Part shown: positions 26,061 to 34,913 of the stretch, piece by piece
Numbering within the stretch: position 1 is the stretch's first letter
How the letters are laid out: every line of letters begins with the position of its first letter
Assembly (NCBI RefSeq): GCF_001613245.1
Contig: NZ_BDBZ01000035.1
Location: 186,001-250,000, forward strand
From: Nocardia speluncae NBRC 108251
Lineage (GTDB): Bacteria > Actinomycetota > Actinomycetes > Mycobacteriales > Mycobacteriaceae
DNA: 64,000 nucleotides
Direction of reading: 5' to 3'
Translations under genes and position numbers: made by a program
Notes under the pieces: generated by a model
The model's database searches: none
What the model was told of the DNA's origin: nothing
What the model saw: only the letters and a program-made list of their open reading frames with translations

Positions 26061-26423
26061 ATGTCCGTCGTCATATCGGCCCCCTACTGTGTAGGAAATC
26101 ACACAGCCCGAAAGATGATTCTTATGGACCATTCCCCCTCCAATTCTGCTGATTCCCCAGGGAATTCCGGCCTGGAAGAATTGGCACGCGAACGGCAATC
26201 GCTGGTTTTCCGGCTGAGCGCGATCGTTTTGATCCTGTTCTTCCCCCTGCCCATTCTGGGTGGTTTCACCTCGGCACTGGATGCGGTGGTCGTCGGTGGA
26301 GTCACCGTGGCCTGGATCTACGCCCTGGTGCAGTTCGTCATCGCGATCGTGGTGGCCCGCTACTACATGGCCCGCGCTGCCGCACTGGAAGCCCGGGTCG
26401 CGCAGGAAGGCACCCGCGCATGA
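26061..26423 (+). CDS. DUF485 small membrane protein
   Basis: About 120 residues with two membrane segments (LSAIVLILFFPLPILGGF and VAWIYALVQFVIAIVVARYY), the pattern of DUF485 proteins that are co-encoded with ActP-type solute symporters. It overlaps the symporter gene by 4 bases. Start choice is open: the ATG at 26061 follows AGGGGG, but the first 20 codons are unlike the rest in base use, so an ATG at 26124 is a reasonable alternative. Confidence 0.8.
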   Translation: MSVVISAPYCVGNHTARKMILMDHSPSNSADSPGNSGLEELARERQSLVFRLSAIVLILFFPLPILGGFTSALDAVVVGGVTVAWIYALVQFVIAIVVARYYMARAAALEARVAQEGTRA

Positions 26424-27967
26424 ACCTCGTCTCCGCCTCCCTCTTCGCGGCCCTGGTCGTCGTCACCCTCGGCATCACCGCGTGGGCGTCTCGCCGGAAC
26501 AAGTCCGCCGCCGACCACTACGTTGCCGGTGGGGCGCTCACCGGCCGGCAGAACGGCGTCGCGATCGCCGGAGATTTCATCTCCGCCGCATCGTTCCTCG
26601 GCGTTACCGGTGCTATCGCGCTCACCGGGTTCAACGGCTTCTATCTCGCCGTGTTCGTCCCCGTCGCCTTCGTGCTGGCACTGCTGCTCATCGCCGAACC
26701 ACTGCGTAACCTCGGCCGGTTCACCCTCGCAGATGTGCTGGCCACCCGGTTCCCCGGCAAGGATGTCCGGTCGCTGATGGCGATCAGCACCGTGGTGATC
26801 AGTGTGGTCTATCTGGTGTCGCAGCTGGTGGGCGCGGCGCTGCTGGTATCACTGCTGTTCGACCTGGACTATGCGGTCGCGGTGCTGATCATCGGCGCCC
26901 TCACCACCGCCTACACCCTGGTCGGCGGCATGCTGGCCACCAGCTGGATCCAGATCATCAAAACCGGTCTGCTGCTGGTCTGTGCGGTGGCGTTGTTCGT
27001 CCTGGTACTGGTGCGCTTCGATTTCAACCCGTTCGGGCCGTTCAGTACCGCGCTCGCCGAATTCGGTCAGCAGTTCGTCGCGCCGCAGCGCTCCGGTGAC
27101 GCCGCCTCGTTCGACCAGTTGTCGCAGACCGTCGGCCTGGTACTCGGTGTACTCGGCCTTCCGCATGTGATGATCCGGTTCCTCACCGTGCCCGATGCCA
27201 GGCAGGCCCGCACTTCGGCCTACACCTCCATCTGGATCTTCTTCGGTTTCTACCTGATCATCCCGGTGCTCGGATACGGTGCCGCCGTGCTGGTGGGCCC
27301 CGAGACCATCGCCGCGGAGAACAAGGGCGGCAATCTCGCCGTCGCGCAGCTCGCCGAAACTCTCGGCGGTGGTGTCCTGCTCGCGTTCGTGGCCGCGGTC
27401 GCCTTCGTGACCATTCTGGCGGCCTTGTCCGGGCTGGTCATCGCCACCTCCGGTGCTATCGCCCACGACCTTTATGGGCAGGTACTGCGTAACGGAAAAG
27501 TGTCGCCGGCTGCCCAGCACCGCGCGGCTCGTATCGCCACCGTCGCCACCTGTCTGGTCGGTGTGGCGATCGCCTTCGCCGCGCAGCGGCAGAACGTGGC
27601 GTTTCTGGCCTCGCTCGGGATGTCGATCGCTGCCTGTGCGAACCTGCCGGCCCTCCTGCTGACGTTGTACTGGCGCCGGATGACCGCCCGAGCGGTCATC
27701 TCCGGCATCGTCACCGGCCTCGTCCTGTCGATCGCGGTGATCCTGCTCAGCCCGGTCGTCCAGGGCCCGGATTCGCTGCTGCCGTTCTCCAACCCGGCAC
27801 TGGCCGTCGCCCCGATTTCCTTCGCCGTCTCGGTGCTCGTGGCCTTCGCGACGGCACCGAAGGGAGCCGATGCCTCGGCTGCCGGTGCGGTGTTCCGGTC
27901 ACTGCGCACCCGCGCCCTGACCGGACGGACGACGACGCCGGAGGAACCGGTCGCCGTGTCGTCCTGA
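26420..27967 (+). CDS. Sodium:solute symporter (ActP-like)
   Basis: A 515-residue secondary transporter of the solute:sodium symporter family with about 13 membrane segments. Family marks are KSAADHYVAGG near the N-terminus, NGVAIAGDFISAASFLG, and FVTILAALSGLVIATSGAIAHDLY in the middle. ActP relatives carry acetate and other carboxylates. Placed directly behind iacF with its DUF485 partner, it may import indole-3-acetate, though acetate or another acid is equally compatible with the family. Confidence 0.87.
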   Translation: MNLVSASLFAALVVVTLGITAWASRRNKSAADHYVAGGALTGRQNGVAIAGDFISAASFLGVTGAIALTGFNGFYLAVFVPVAFVLALLLIAEPLRNLGRFTLADVLATRFPGKDVRSLMAISTVVISVVYLVSQLVGAALLVSLLFDLDYAVAVLIIGALTTAYTLVGGMLATSWIQIIKTGLLLVCAVALFVLVLVRFDFNPFGPFSTALAEFGQQFVAPQRSGDAASFDQLSQTVGLVLGVLGLPHVMIRFLTVPDARQARTSAYTSIWIFFGFYLIIPVLGYGAAVLVGPETIAAENKGGNLAVAQLAETLGGGVLLAFVAAVAFVTILAALSGLVIATSGAIAHDLYGQVLRNGKVSPAAQHRAARIATVATCLVGVAIAFAAQRQNVAFLASLGMSIAACANLPALLLTLYWRRMTARAVISGIVTGLVLSIAVILLSPVVQGPDSLLPFSNPALAVAPISFAVSVLVAFATAPKGADASAAGAVFRSLRTRALTGRTTTPEEPVAVSS

Positions 27968-27984
27968 CGGACAGTGGATTCGTT

Positions 27985-28021
27985 GCCGGCCACCCCGGAT
28001 GAGGGGGTGGCCGGCGATTTT
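27985..28021. terminator. Rho-independent-type terminator
   Basis: A perfect 12-base stem (GCCGGCCACCCC with GGGGTGGCCGGC), 7-base loop, then GATTTT. It lies between the convergent symporter and TetR genes and can end both transcripts, closing the iac/transporter unit. Confidence 0.8.
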
Positions 28022-28067
28022 CGTGTGATCGCGGGTGCCGACCGCGGGCCTGGTGCTCGCCGCCGGC

Positions 28068-28673
28068 TCAGCCGCGCAATGTGTTCGCCCGGATACCGGC
28101 GAGCACGACGGCGACGATGCGCTCCGCATCCGTGCGAGTGAACGGGCGCATACCGCGGTCGACGATGAGGTGCACCGGACCGGAGATCATCTCGCCGAGG
28201 AAGGAGCTGTCCACCGGCGGGAGCTCGCCTCGGTCGACGGCGGTGTCGATACGGCGCCGCAGGGCGGCCACGCGCTGGTCGAGGACTTTGGTGAGTGCTT
28301 CGACGGTGGAGTTCTGGCGGGCGGGCTGGACGGCCTGTGCCAGGGTTCGGCCGAACGGTGTTTCCAGGCCGCCGGCGAGGGCCAGCGCGAAGTCCACCAG
28401 GTCCCGATCGATATCGCCGGTATCGGCGACCGAGGCGAGATCCTCGGCGTAGCGCAGCAATGCTTCGACCACGAGCTCCTCGCGGTCGGGCCAGTTGCGG
28501 TAGACGCTGGTCTTGTTCACGCCGGCGAGTTCGGCGACCTCCTCGTACCGGAAGCCCGCGATACCGTCGCGCGCGACGAGTTCGGCAGTCGCGGCGAGGA
28601 TCTGCGCGCGTACCCGGGCGTTGCGGCCACCGGGGCGCCGTGCGTGCGGCCGGTCGGCGGTCGGTTCGGCCAT
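28068..28673 (-). CDS. TetR-family regulator
   Basis: A 201-residue repressor with an N-terminal helix-turn-helix (ELVARDGIAGFRYEEVAELAG, then NKTSVYRNWPDREELV, residues about 38-75) and a ligand domain. It is divergent from a FAD monooxygenase and MFS exporter, the common plan in which the repressor controls both itself and the resistance/efflux genes. The inverted repeat at 28751-28777 is a probable operator. Confidence 0.88.
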   Translation of the reverse strand: MAEPTADRPHARRPGGRNARVRAQILAATAELVARDGIAGFRYEEVAELAGVNKTSVYRNWPDREELVVEALLRYAEDLASVADTGDIDRDLVDFALALAGGLETPFGRTLAQAVQPARQNSTVEALTKVLDQRVAALRRRIDTAVDRGELPPVDSSFLGEMISGPVHLIVDRGMRPFTRTDAERIVAVVLAGIRANTLRG

Positions 28674-28750
28674 CGCTCACCTCATCTTCTCTGCTCGGAT
28701 GCCGATTGTCGCCAGGTGCGGCGTTGCGGTGCAAGCCGATCGTAGCTACT

Positions 28751-28777
28751 CTAAAAGCCACAGATTGTTTCTTTTAG
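28751..28777. promoter_or_regulatory. Probable TetR operator
   Basis: A perfect 7-base inverted repeat, CTAAAAG and CTTTTAG, with 13 bases between, in an AT-rich pocket of the 205-base gap between the TetR gene and the divergent monooxygenase gene. The position and symmetry suit the TetR protein at 28068. Confidence 0.6.
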
Positions 28778-28878
28778 TGCGGGTCGCTGCAAGAGCGACC
28801 CGCCGAACTGCCCTGCGGGCTCGCCCGGCGACTTGCGGTCGAATCGCAACCCACCTCAGCAAAACCTGGAGCGCACAC

Positions 28879-29985
28879 GTGAACATCCTCGTCTCCGGAG
28901 CCGGTATCGCCGGGCTCGCCTGCGCACTCGAGCTCGGCACCCGCGGCCACGACATCACCGTTGTCGAGTACGCCCGCGACCTCCGGCTCACCGGCACACC
29001 CATCGATATTCGCGGCGATGCGGTCGAGGTCGCGGACAAAATGGGTCTGCTCGCGAAGATCCGCGCGCAGCGAGTCCGGATGTCGGAGCTCACCCAGTTC
29101 GTGGACAGCCGGGGCGAGCCGATCGCCCGGATACCGCTGGCGGAGATCAACGACTCCGACGGCGATATCGAGCTTCTCCGTGCGGACCTTGTCCGAATTC
29201 TCGCCGATGCGCTGCCGGATACCGCAGCGATCCGGTTCGGCGAATCAATCGAAACGCTCACCGCCACCGGCGACGGCGTCGCCGCATGTTTCGCGTCCGG
29301 CCGCACCGGGCTGTACGACCTGGTGATCGGTGCCGACGGCCGGCATTCCGCGGTACGCACACTGGTATTCGGGCCCGAAGACAACTACCTCCGTCACCTC
29401 GGCGTCTACTTCGCCCTCGCCGATCTCCCGGCCGAGCCACACAGCGAAAACATCAATTCGATCTACAACGTCCCCGGCCGGATGGCAGGAGTGTTCCGGT
29501 ACCGAGGCAAGGCCGTGGCGAACTTCCAATTCCGCTCGGGACCGATCGACTACGACCACCACGACCCGGACGCTCAGAAAAAGATCCTGCTCGACGCCTT
29601 CGCAGGCCACCGGTCGTGGCGGATCCCGGAGCTCCTCGATGCGGCCGGCGCCGACCCCGATTTCTACTTCACTGCCGCGAGCCAGATCCACCTGCCCTCC
29701 TGGCACCGCGGTCGCGTCGTCCTCGTCGGGGATGCGGGCTACAGCCCGGCCTACCTGTCCGGCCGGGGCACCTCCCTCGCGCTCACCGGTGCGCGCTTCC
29801 TCGCCGAAGAACTCGAACGGTGCGGTGATCACACCACAGCGTTCGCGCGGTACGAAGCCCGGCAGCGTCCCTATGTCACCTTCGCGCAGGGCCGTGCCGA
29901 CAGCGGTCGCGATCGAATAGTGCCACCCACCTGGGCCGCCATCGCCGCCCGGAACAAGGCACTGCAAGCGCACGGCGCGCCCTGA
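28879..29985 (+). CDS. FAD-dependent monooxygenase
   Basis: A 368-residue group A flavoprotein hydroxylase. The N-terminal dinucleotide motif GAGIAGLACALEL starts at residue 7, the DG-type motif VIGADGRHSAVR is near residue 150 and the GD motif VVLVGDAGYSPAYLSGRG near 285. The GTG at 28879 has GGAG eight bases upstream. Relatives act on drugs and aromatic compounds (TetX-like enzymes). Divergent from a TetR gene and followed by an MFS exporter, it looks like part of a drug or xenobiotic response; the substrate is unknown. Confidence 0.87.
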   Translation: MNILVSGAGIAGLACALELGTRGHDITVVEYARDLRLTGTPIDIRGDAVEVADKMGLLAKIRAQRVRMSELTQFVDSRGEPIARIPLAEINDSDGDIELLRADLVRILADALPDTAAIRFGESIETLTATGDGVAACFASGRTGLYDLVIGADGRHSAVRTLVFGPEDNYLRHLGVYFALADLPAEPHSENINSIYNVPGRMAGVFRYRGKAVANFQFRSGPIDYDHHDPDAQKKILLDAFAGHRSWRIPELLDAAGADPDFYFTAASQIHLPSWHRGRVVLVGDAGYSPAYLSGRGTSLALTGARFLAEELERCGDHTTAFARYEARQRPYVTFAQGRADSGRDRIVPPTWAAIAARNKALQAHGAP

Positions 29986-30096
29986 ATCCCGCATGGCAAC
30001 AGTTCGAGCCCCGGAAATCGAACCACCCCACGACCCCGCTCTGCCGCAGCGGCACTGCTCGCCGGGACCTCACCCCAACGCGCTGAGAGAAGCACA

Positions 30097-31566
30097 GTGA
30101 CAGACACCTTGGAAAACGCTGCCCGCGGGGGGCGAGAGCACCGCTGGAGTAAGCGGCTCGTCCTCTGGGCGGCCGTGCTCACCCTCGCCAACGTCCTGGC
30201 CGATGTGGCCATCGGCTCGCCGATGATGGTCCTGCCCCAGTTGCTGGAGCATTTCGATACCGGTCAGGCTGCGTGGCTGAACGCGAGCGCGATGCTCGCC
30301 GGGGCGATCTGGTCCCCGCTGCTCGCGAAGAGTTCCGATATCTTCGGCAAGCGCCGGGTCCTCATCGGCACGCTGCTCCTCGCCTGCGCCGGAGCACTGA
30401 TCTGTCCGGCCGCCCCGAACATCTGGATATTCCTGGTGGGGCGCTTCCTTCAGGGGGCCGCATTCGCCGCGGTGTTCCTGACGGTGGCACTCACCCGCGA
30501 GATCTGCACCCCGCAGGTGGCGATGGCCGTCGTCGGGCTCGTGACCTCCGGTTCGGCGGTGGTCGGGATCATCGAACCGTTCCTGATGCAGCCGGTCATC
30601 GACGTGTTCGGCTACCGCAGCGTGTTCGTCACGGCGGCGCTGCTCGCCGCCGTCGCGGCGCTCAGCGTGCGAACCTTCATCCCGGAATCGCCGATCCGGG
30701 GCACCGGCCGGATCGATCTGGCCGGCGCGTTCCTGCTCGGTGGCGGCCTCGGCGCGGTACTCGCCTACATCAGCCTGGGCCAAGACCTCGGATGGCTGTC
30801 CGCGGGCATGATCGCGCTGCTGGCCGCCGGTGCCGCCGCATTGGCGGGTTGGGTGCATCTCGCATTGCGGGTCGACGAACCGCTCATCGACCTGCGGGCG
30901 CTCAGCCGCCCGATCCTGCTCACGTTGCTGGCTGTGGTGCTGGCGGCGGGCTCCTTCCGGAGCATGCTGCAACTGACGAGCCTCATCGCCCAGGTACCTT
31001 CCGGTCTGGGGCTGGGCTACGGGCTCGGCGACGGCGAGACGGTGGCAGTATTGCTCGCCACCCCCAATCTCGGCATCGTGATCGGCGGTACAGGCGCCGG
31101 ATGGCTGGCGGGGCGGTTCGGTCCCGCGCTGCCTCTGGTCGGCGGTATCGCCGTCGGGGCGCTGGCGACCTTCGCGATGCTGGCGGGCGTATCGGTGCTT
31201 CCGCTGGCGATCGCCTGCGCGGCGATGGTCGGCATGGCCGCCGGCGCCATCGGCGCCTCCGGATACAACCTGGCGACCGGTATCGCCGCGCCCGAGCGGC
31301 ACGGCACGTTCGCGGGGCTGGTATCGGTGGTGATGGCGCTCGGCTCCGTCGTCTTCAGCTTCGCGGGGAACGCGGTACTCGAGGCGAATCGAGCCCCCGG
31401 GACTGTTGCCGACGGTGCCGCGGTGAGCACGGCGACCGGTGTGCACCTCTATGTCGCCATGGCGGGCGGGCTCTTCGTCCTGGCCGCGGTTCCCGCAATC
31501 ATGCTGGCACGCAAAAGGACTGCCGCACCGGTATCGGAAACCCCCGGACAGAACAGTCCCCGGTAG
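30097..31566 (+). CDS. MFS transporter (DHA2-like, about 14 segments)
   Basis: A 489-residue major facilitator protein with about 14 hydrophobic segments, typical of drug:proton antiporters. The family motif is recognisable in LAKSSDIFGKRRVLIGTLLL (loop 2-3). It starts with GTG 111 bases after the monooxygenase gene and probably shares its TetR control. Export of a toxic compound or of the monooxygenase product is likely; a specific substrate cannot be named. Confidence 0.87.
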   Translation: MTDTLENAARGGREHRWSKRLVLWAAVLTLANVLADVAIGSPMMVLPQLLEHFDTGQAAWLNASAMLAGAIWSPLLAKSSDIFGKRRVLIGTLLLACAGALICPAAPNIWIFLVGRFLQGAAFAAVFLTVALTREICTPQVAMAVVGLVTSGSAVVGIIEPFLMQPVIDVFGYRSVFVTAALLAAVAALSVRTFIPESPIRGTGRIDLAGAFLLGGGLGAVLAYISLGQDLGWLSAGMIALLAAGAAALAGWVHLALRVDEPLIDLRALSRPILLTLLAVVLAAGSFRSMLQLTSLIAQVPSGLGLGYGLGDGETVAVLLATPNLGIVIGGTGAGWLAGRFGPALPLVGGIAVGALATFAMLAGVSVLPLAIACAAMVGMAAGAIGASGYNLATGIAAPERHGTFAGLVSVVMALGSVVFSFAGNAVLEANRAPGTVADGAAVSTATGVHLYVAMAGGLFVLAAVPAIMLARKRTAAPVSETPGQNSPR

Positions 31567-31808
31567 TCTCCATCGGATTCCTGAACCTCAGTCGTCGCTG
31601 ACTGTTCCGGATTTCGACTGGCTTGCCGGGGGCCTGGCCGGACCTCGGAAGGATGTCATCGCGATTCTCCGAACGTCTTCGTCGAATCCGTCACATTCTC
31701 CGTTGTTCCGGTGTATCTCCAGTGTCCTCCGGATCGGCCGCCAGTCAAGACCTGAACCGCAGGTTGTGGCCATTTTCCGGCCCGCCCCGCCCGGCACTTC
31801 GATACACG

Positions 31809-32576
31809 CTAAGGCGATCCGACGTTGTCCGGTTCTCGATGGTGACGAATGGGCATGAGGCGCAGCGGATCCGTTTCCAGGAACTCCGCGACGAGCCCGG
31901 TGCACTGCTGGGGCCGCTCCCAGAGCAGCAGGTGGGTACCGGGCAGAATCGCCAGGGCCGCGTGCGGTATTGCCCGATACATTTCCAGCGTATGTGACAG
32001 GTGCACGATATCGTCGTCCGCGCCGAGGAGCAGCGTCGGGCACCCGACCCCGGCCGGGTCGAGGCCCTCATGTTCCACGGTGGCGAACTTCCGGGCCATC
32101 GTCGCGAAATGATCGCGACCGTCCGGGGAGAGCTCGGCATATCGGTCGACTACTTCGGCAGGGAAATCGGCGCCACCGTCCGGTTCCGGCAGTACTACCC
32201 AGCCGTTTTTGTCGGCGGCGGTATTCATCAGGACGAGCCTGCGTACGAGTTCCGGTCGCCGCAGTGCCACCGCGAGCGCCACGAATCCGCCGGAGCTGTA
32301 GCCGGCGAGATGAGCAGGTTCGCCGACAACCTGTTCCAGGAATGCGATGACATCATCGGCGAGTGCGGTGATGCCGACCGGTCCGGCAACGTCGGCAGTA
32401 CGACCGTGCGCGCGCCGGTCGAGTACGAATACCCGGAACTGCCCGGACAAGGTCCGTAAGTTGTCGTCGAAATCTGCGGAGTCGGAGAAACCCCCGTGCA
32501 GGAGCACGAGCGGTTCCCCGTCTCCTGCCACGTCGTACCAGGTGCGCACACCGTTCACTGTTGCGTAGCCGGCCAC
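31809..32576 (-). CDS. Alpha/beta hydrolase
   Basis: A 255-residue hydrolase. The oxyanion motif is LLHGGFSDS (about residues 25-33), the nucleophile elbow GYSSGGF puts Ser near 94, the acid is in LLLGADDDIVH and the catalytic His in GTHLLLWE. The nucleophile motif has Ser-Ser instead of the commoner Ser-x-Gly. The substrate is unknown. It lies upstream of, and in the same direction as, the lipoprotein gene at 32705. Confidence 0.83.
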   Translation of the reverse strand: MAGYATVNGVRTWYDVAGDGEPLVLLHGGFSDSADFDDNLRTLSGQFRVFVLDRRAHGRTADVAGPVGITALADDVIAFLEQVVGEPAHLAGYSSGGFVALAVALRRPELVRRLVLMNTAADKNGWVVLPEPDGGADFPAEVVDRYAELSPDGRDHFATMARKFATVEHEGLDPAGVGCPTLLLGADDDIVHLSHTLEMYRAIPHAALAILPGTHLLLWERPQQCTGLVAEFLETDPLRLMPIRHHREPDNVGSP

Positions 32577-32704
32577 TCGCTGCTCCTCTCGTCGAAATAC
32601 CTCTCGACTTCCGACCGGTCAGGCCGCCCGAAATCATCGGCAGCAGCGGTGGCAGTGGCGGCTGCCCATGCCGGACGCCCGCCCATGAGCCGGGAGACCG
32701 GTGT

Positions 32705-33724
32705 CTATTCCGGGATCAGGTCGTTGCGCGGGTCGACCCCGAAGTGCTCGGCCAGCGCGGTGATCGAGGCATGTGCGCCCTGGATACTGACTGAGAGCAC
32801 GAAGGGCTCGTCGTCGACATGGAGGACATCTCCCGACAGGCGCTGCCACAGCGGGTTGGCTTCGTAAGAGGCCTGTTGATCCCGGCTGGAATCGCCTTCC
32901 CCGCCCGGCGGGGTGTAGGCGGAGACCATAACGATGCCCGCGTCGGCCTTCAGGATCTGTTCCGTCGACAGCGGCGTGAAAATGGTGTCGGTGCTGTCGG
33001 GGGCGCCGGTCGGCCGCGGGATACCCATATCGGTCATGATCTCGCCGATGAACGAGTTGCCCGAGTACAGCCGGGCCGTGTCCTCGCCGACGAAGCGGAC
33101 CAGTGAATACGTGATGTCGGGCTGCTCGGCCCGGATCTGCTCGCCGACCGCGGCCGCGCGTTCCGCATAGGAGGTGATCAGTTCTTCGGCCCTGTCCTTA
33201 CGGCCCAGTGCCTCGCCGAGTAGGACGATATTCTGCTTCCAGGTCGGGCCGGTGGTCTCCGAGAACACGGTGGGCGCGATCTTGGTCAGCTGATCGTAGA
33301 GCGACTCGTGCCGCACCTTGGCCGAAATGATGAGGTCGGGTTCGAGCTCCAGGATCTGCTCCAGGTTCGGCTCGGCCGTCGTGCCGACATTGACCGAATC
33401 GGCGACCTTGTCGTCGATATCGCCCAGGTACTCCGGGAACGGATTGCCCGGGTCCGCGCGGTACTGGACATAGCCGACGAGGGGAGCGCCGAGCAGCAGT
33501 GCCGCATCGGCGTAGCTGGGGTCCAATGCGACGACCCTTTCCGGCGGGCTGTCGATGGTGGTGGTGCCCATGGCGTGTTCCACCGAAATCGCGGCGCCGT
33601 CGCCGGCCTGTGCGCCCGGTTCCGTCTCCCCGGAACCGCTGCACCCGCCCGCGAACACCAGCCCGCATGCCATGAGAGAGATCAGTGATCGCCGCGCGAT
33701 CGATCGAGTGGACGTGCCTCTCAT
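32705..33724 (-). CDS. Ferric-siderophore ABC transporter, substrate-binding lipoprotein
   Basis: A 339-residue FecB/FhuD-type binding protein. The signal peptide ends with a lipobox-like VFAGGC, so Cys28 would be lipidated. The fold is seen in VEHAMGTTTIDSPPERVVALDPSYADAALLLG read as PPERVVALDPSYADAALLLG, NLEQILELEPDLII and the interlobe helix. The ATG at 33724 has AAAGGT at good spacing. It is divergent from two permeases and an ATPase and shares with them an iron-box region (33768-33801). Confidence 0.87.
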   Translation of the reverse strand: MRGTSTRSIARRSLISLMACGLVFAGGCSGSGETEPGAQAGDGAAISVEHAMGTTTIDSPPERVVALDPSYADAALLLGAPLVGYVQYRADPGNPFPEYLGDIDDKVADSVNVGTTAEPNLEQILELEPDLIISAKVRHESLYDQLTKIAPTVFSETTGPTWKQNIVLLGEALGRKDRAEELITSYAERAAAVGEQIRAEQPDITYSLVRFVGEDTARLYSGNSFIGEIMTDMGIPRPTGAPDSTDTIFTPLSTEQILKADAGIVMVSAYTPPGGEGDSSRDQQASYEANPLWQRLSGDVLHVDDEPFVLSVSIQGAHASITALAEHFGVDPRNDLIPE

Positions 33725-33767
33725 GAGGTGACCTTTCATCCGGGCCGGGCTGTAGGAAGTAGCCGAA

Positions 33768-33801
33768 TAAGGATAGGCTGCCCAACGTAGGGCTGACCTT
33801 A
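33768..33801. promoter_or_regulatory. Tandem IdeR/DtxR-like iron boxes
   Basis: Two 19-base matches to the iron-box consensus TWAGGTWAGSCTWACCTWA: TAAGGATAGGCTGCCCAAC (33768-33786, 14 of 19) and CAACGTAGGGCTGACCTTA (33783-33801, 15 of 19). They overlap by 4 bases in the gap between the divergent binding-protein and permease genes, where an iron repressor would silence both. Confidence 0.65.
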
Positions 33802-33816
33802 GCAAGGAGTACCGAG

Positions 33817-33852
33817 ATGTCGACACCGCATTCGCGAGCGCACCGGTGCTGA
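33817..33852 (+). CDS. Possible 11-residue leader ORF before the permease operon
   Basis: An ATG at 33817 stands 7 bases after a strong AAGGAG and encodes MSTPHSRAHRC followed by TGA. The stop overlaps the GTG start of the first permease (33846), which has no ribosome site of its own, so the permease is probably translated by reinitiation. Whether the peptide has a sensing role is unknown. Confidence 0.45.
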   Translation: MSTPHSRAHRC

Positions 33853-34913
33853 ACGACACCACCTCGGATCCGCCCGGCTCCCCGAACACCGCGGCGCTCC
33901 CGGCGCGAAACAGCCTCCGCTCCGCACGTTCACCGCTGGTCATGGCCGTCGTACCCCTCGCAGCGGTAGTGGCGGCGATCCTGGTGAGCGTTTGTGTCGG
34001 CAGCAGTCCGTCGAGCCTGGCCGAGGCGTGGCATGCGATCTTCACCCCCACCGGAACCGATATGGACGTGACGATCCGCGAACTGCGCTGGCCCCGCACG
34101 CTCATCGGTATCGCCGCCGGAGCATGCCTGGGTGTCGCCGGAATCCTGACCCAGGCGCATACGCGCAACGCGGTCGCCGAACCGGGCCTGCTCGGTATCA
34201 ACCAAGGGGCAGCACTCGCGATCGTCGCCGCGACCTTCCTGTTCGGCGGCCTCCCTGTGCACGCCGAAGCCGGGCTGGCCTTCACCGGGGCACTGGTGGC
34301 GAGCGTGGTGGTATTCGCGGTCGGCACCGCCGCCCGGCACGGGGCGACGCCGGTCACCCTGGTGCTTGCCGGGGCTGCCGTCGCCGCCCTCTGTGGTGGC
34401 CTGGTCACCGGCCTGGCGCTGCTGGACAGCGCATCCCTGGACACCCTGCGTTTCTGGCAGGTCGGTTCACTGGCGGCGCGCCCGCACACGATCGAAGCGA
34501 TGTGGCCGTTCGTGGCCGCCGGCCTGCTGCTCGCCGTACTGAACATCGGCGCGCTCAATACGCTGGCACTGGGCGAGGATACGGCTCGGTCGCTGGGCAC
34601 CTCGATACCGCGCGCCCGGTGTGCCGGTATCGCTGCGATCACACTGCTCGCCGGTTCCGCTGTCACCATGGCCGGGCCGATCGCCTTCGCCGGACTGCTG
34701 GTACCGCATATCGCCAGGGCCCTTGTCGGCGCCGACTACCGTCGTTCGGTACCCGCGGCGGCCGCGTTCGGGATCGTCCTGATCCTGCTGGCCGATACCG
34801 CGGGCCGGGTCATCGCCCGCCCCGGCGAGCTGTCGGTCGGGGTGGTGCTCGCGGTGATCGGGGCGCCGTTCTTCGTGCTTCTCGCCCGCCGCCGGCGGCT
34901 GGTGACCGTATGA
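33846..34913 (+). CDS. FecCD-family iron-siderophore permease 1
   Basis: A 355-residue inner-membrane permease with about 9-10 segments and the BtuC/FecCD signatures RELRWPRTLIGIAAGACLGVAG, GLLGINQGA and GPIAFAGLLVPHIARALVG. It forms the channel with the second permease and the ATPase encoded next. Its GTG start lies inside a short upstream ORF, and its end overlaps the next gene by 4 bases. Confidence 0.9.
   Translation: MLNDTTSDPPGSPNTAALPARNSLRSARSPLVMAVVPLAAVVAAILVSVCVGSSPSSLAEAWHAIFTPTGTDMDVTIRELRWPRTLIGIAAGACLGVAGILTQAHTRNAVAEPGLLGINQGAALAIVAATFLFGGLPVHAEAGLAFTGALVASVVVFAVGTAARHGATPVTLVLAGAAVAALCGGLVTGLALLDSASLDTLRFWQVGSLAARPHTIEAMWPFVAAGLLLAVLNIGALNTLALGEDTARSLGTSIPRARCAGIAAITLLAGSAVTMAGPIAFAGLLVPHIARALVGADYRRSVPAAAAFGIVLILLADTAGRVIARPGELSVGVVLAVIGAPFFVLLARRRRLVTV

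Noticed and set aside
30070..31446. A 458-codon minus-strand frame
   Set aside because: It is antisense to the MFS transporter, with a His/Arg/Gly-rich product and no ribosome site.
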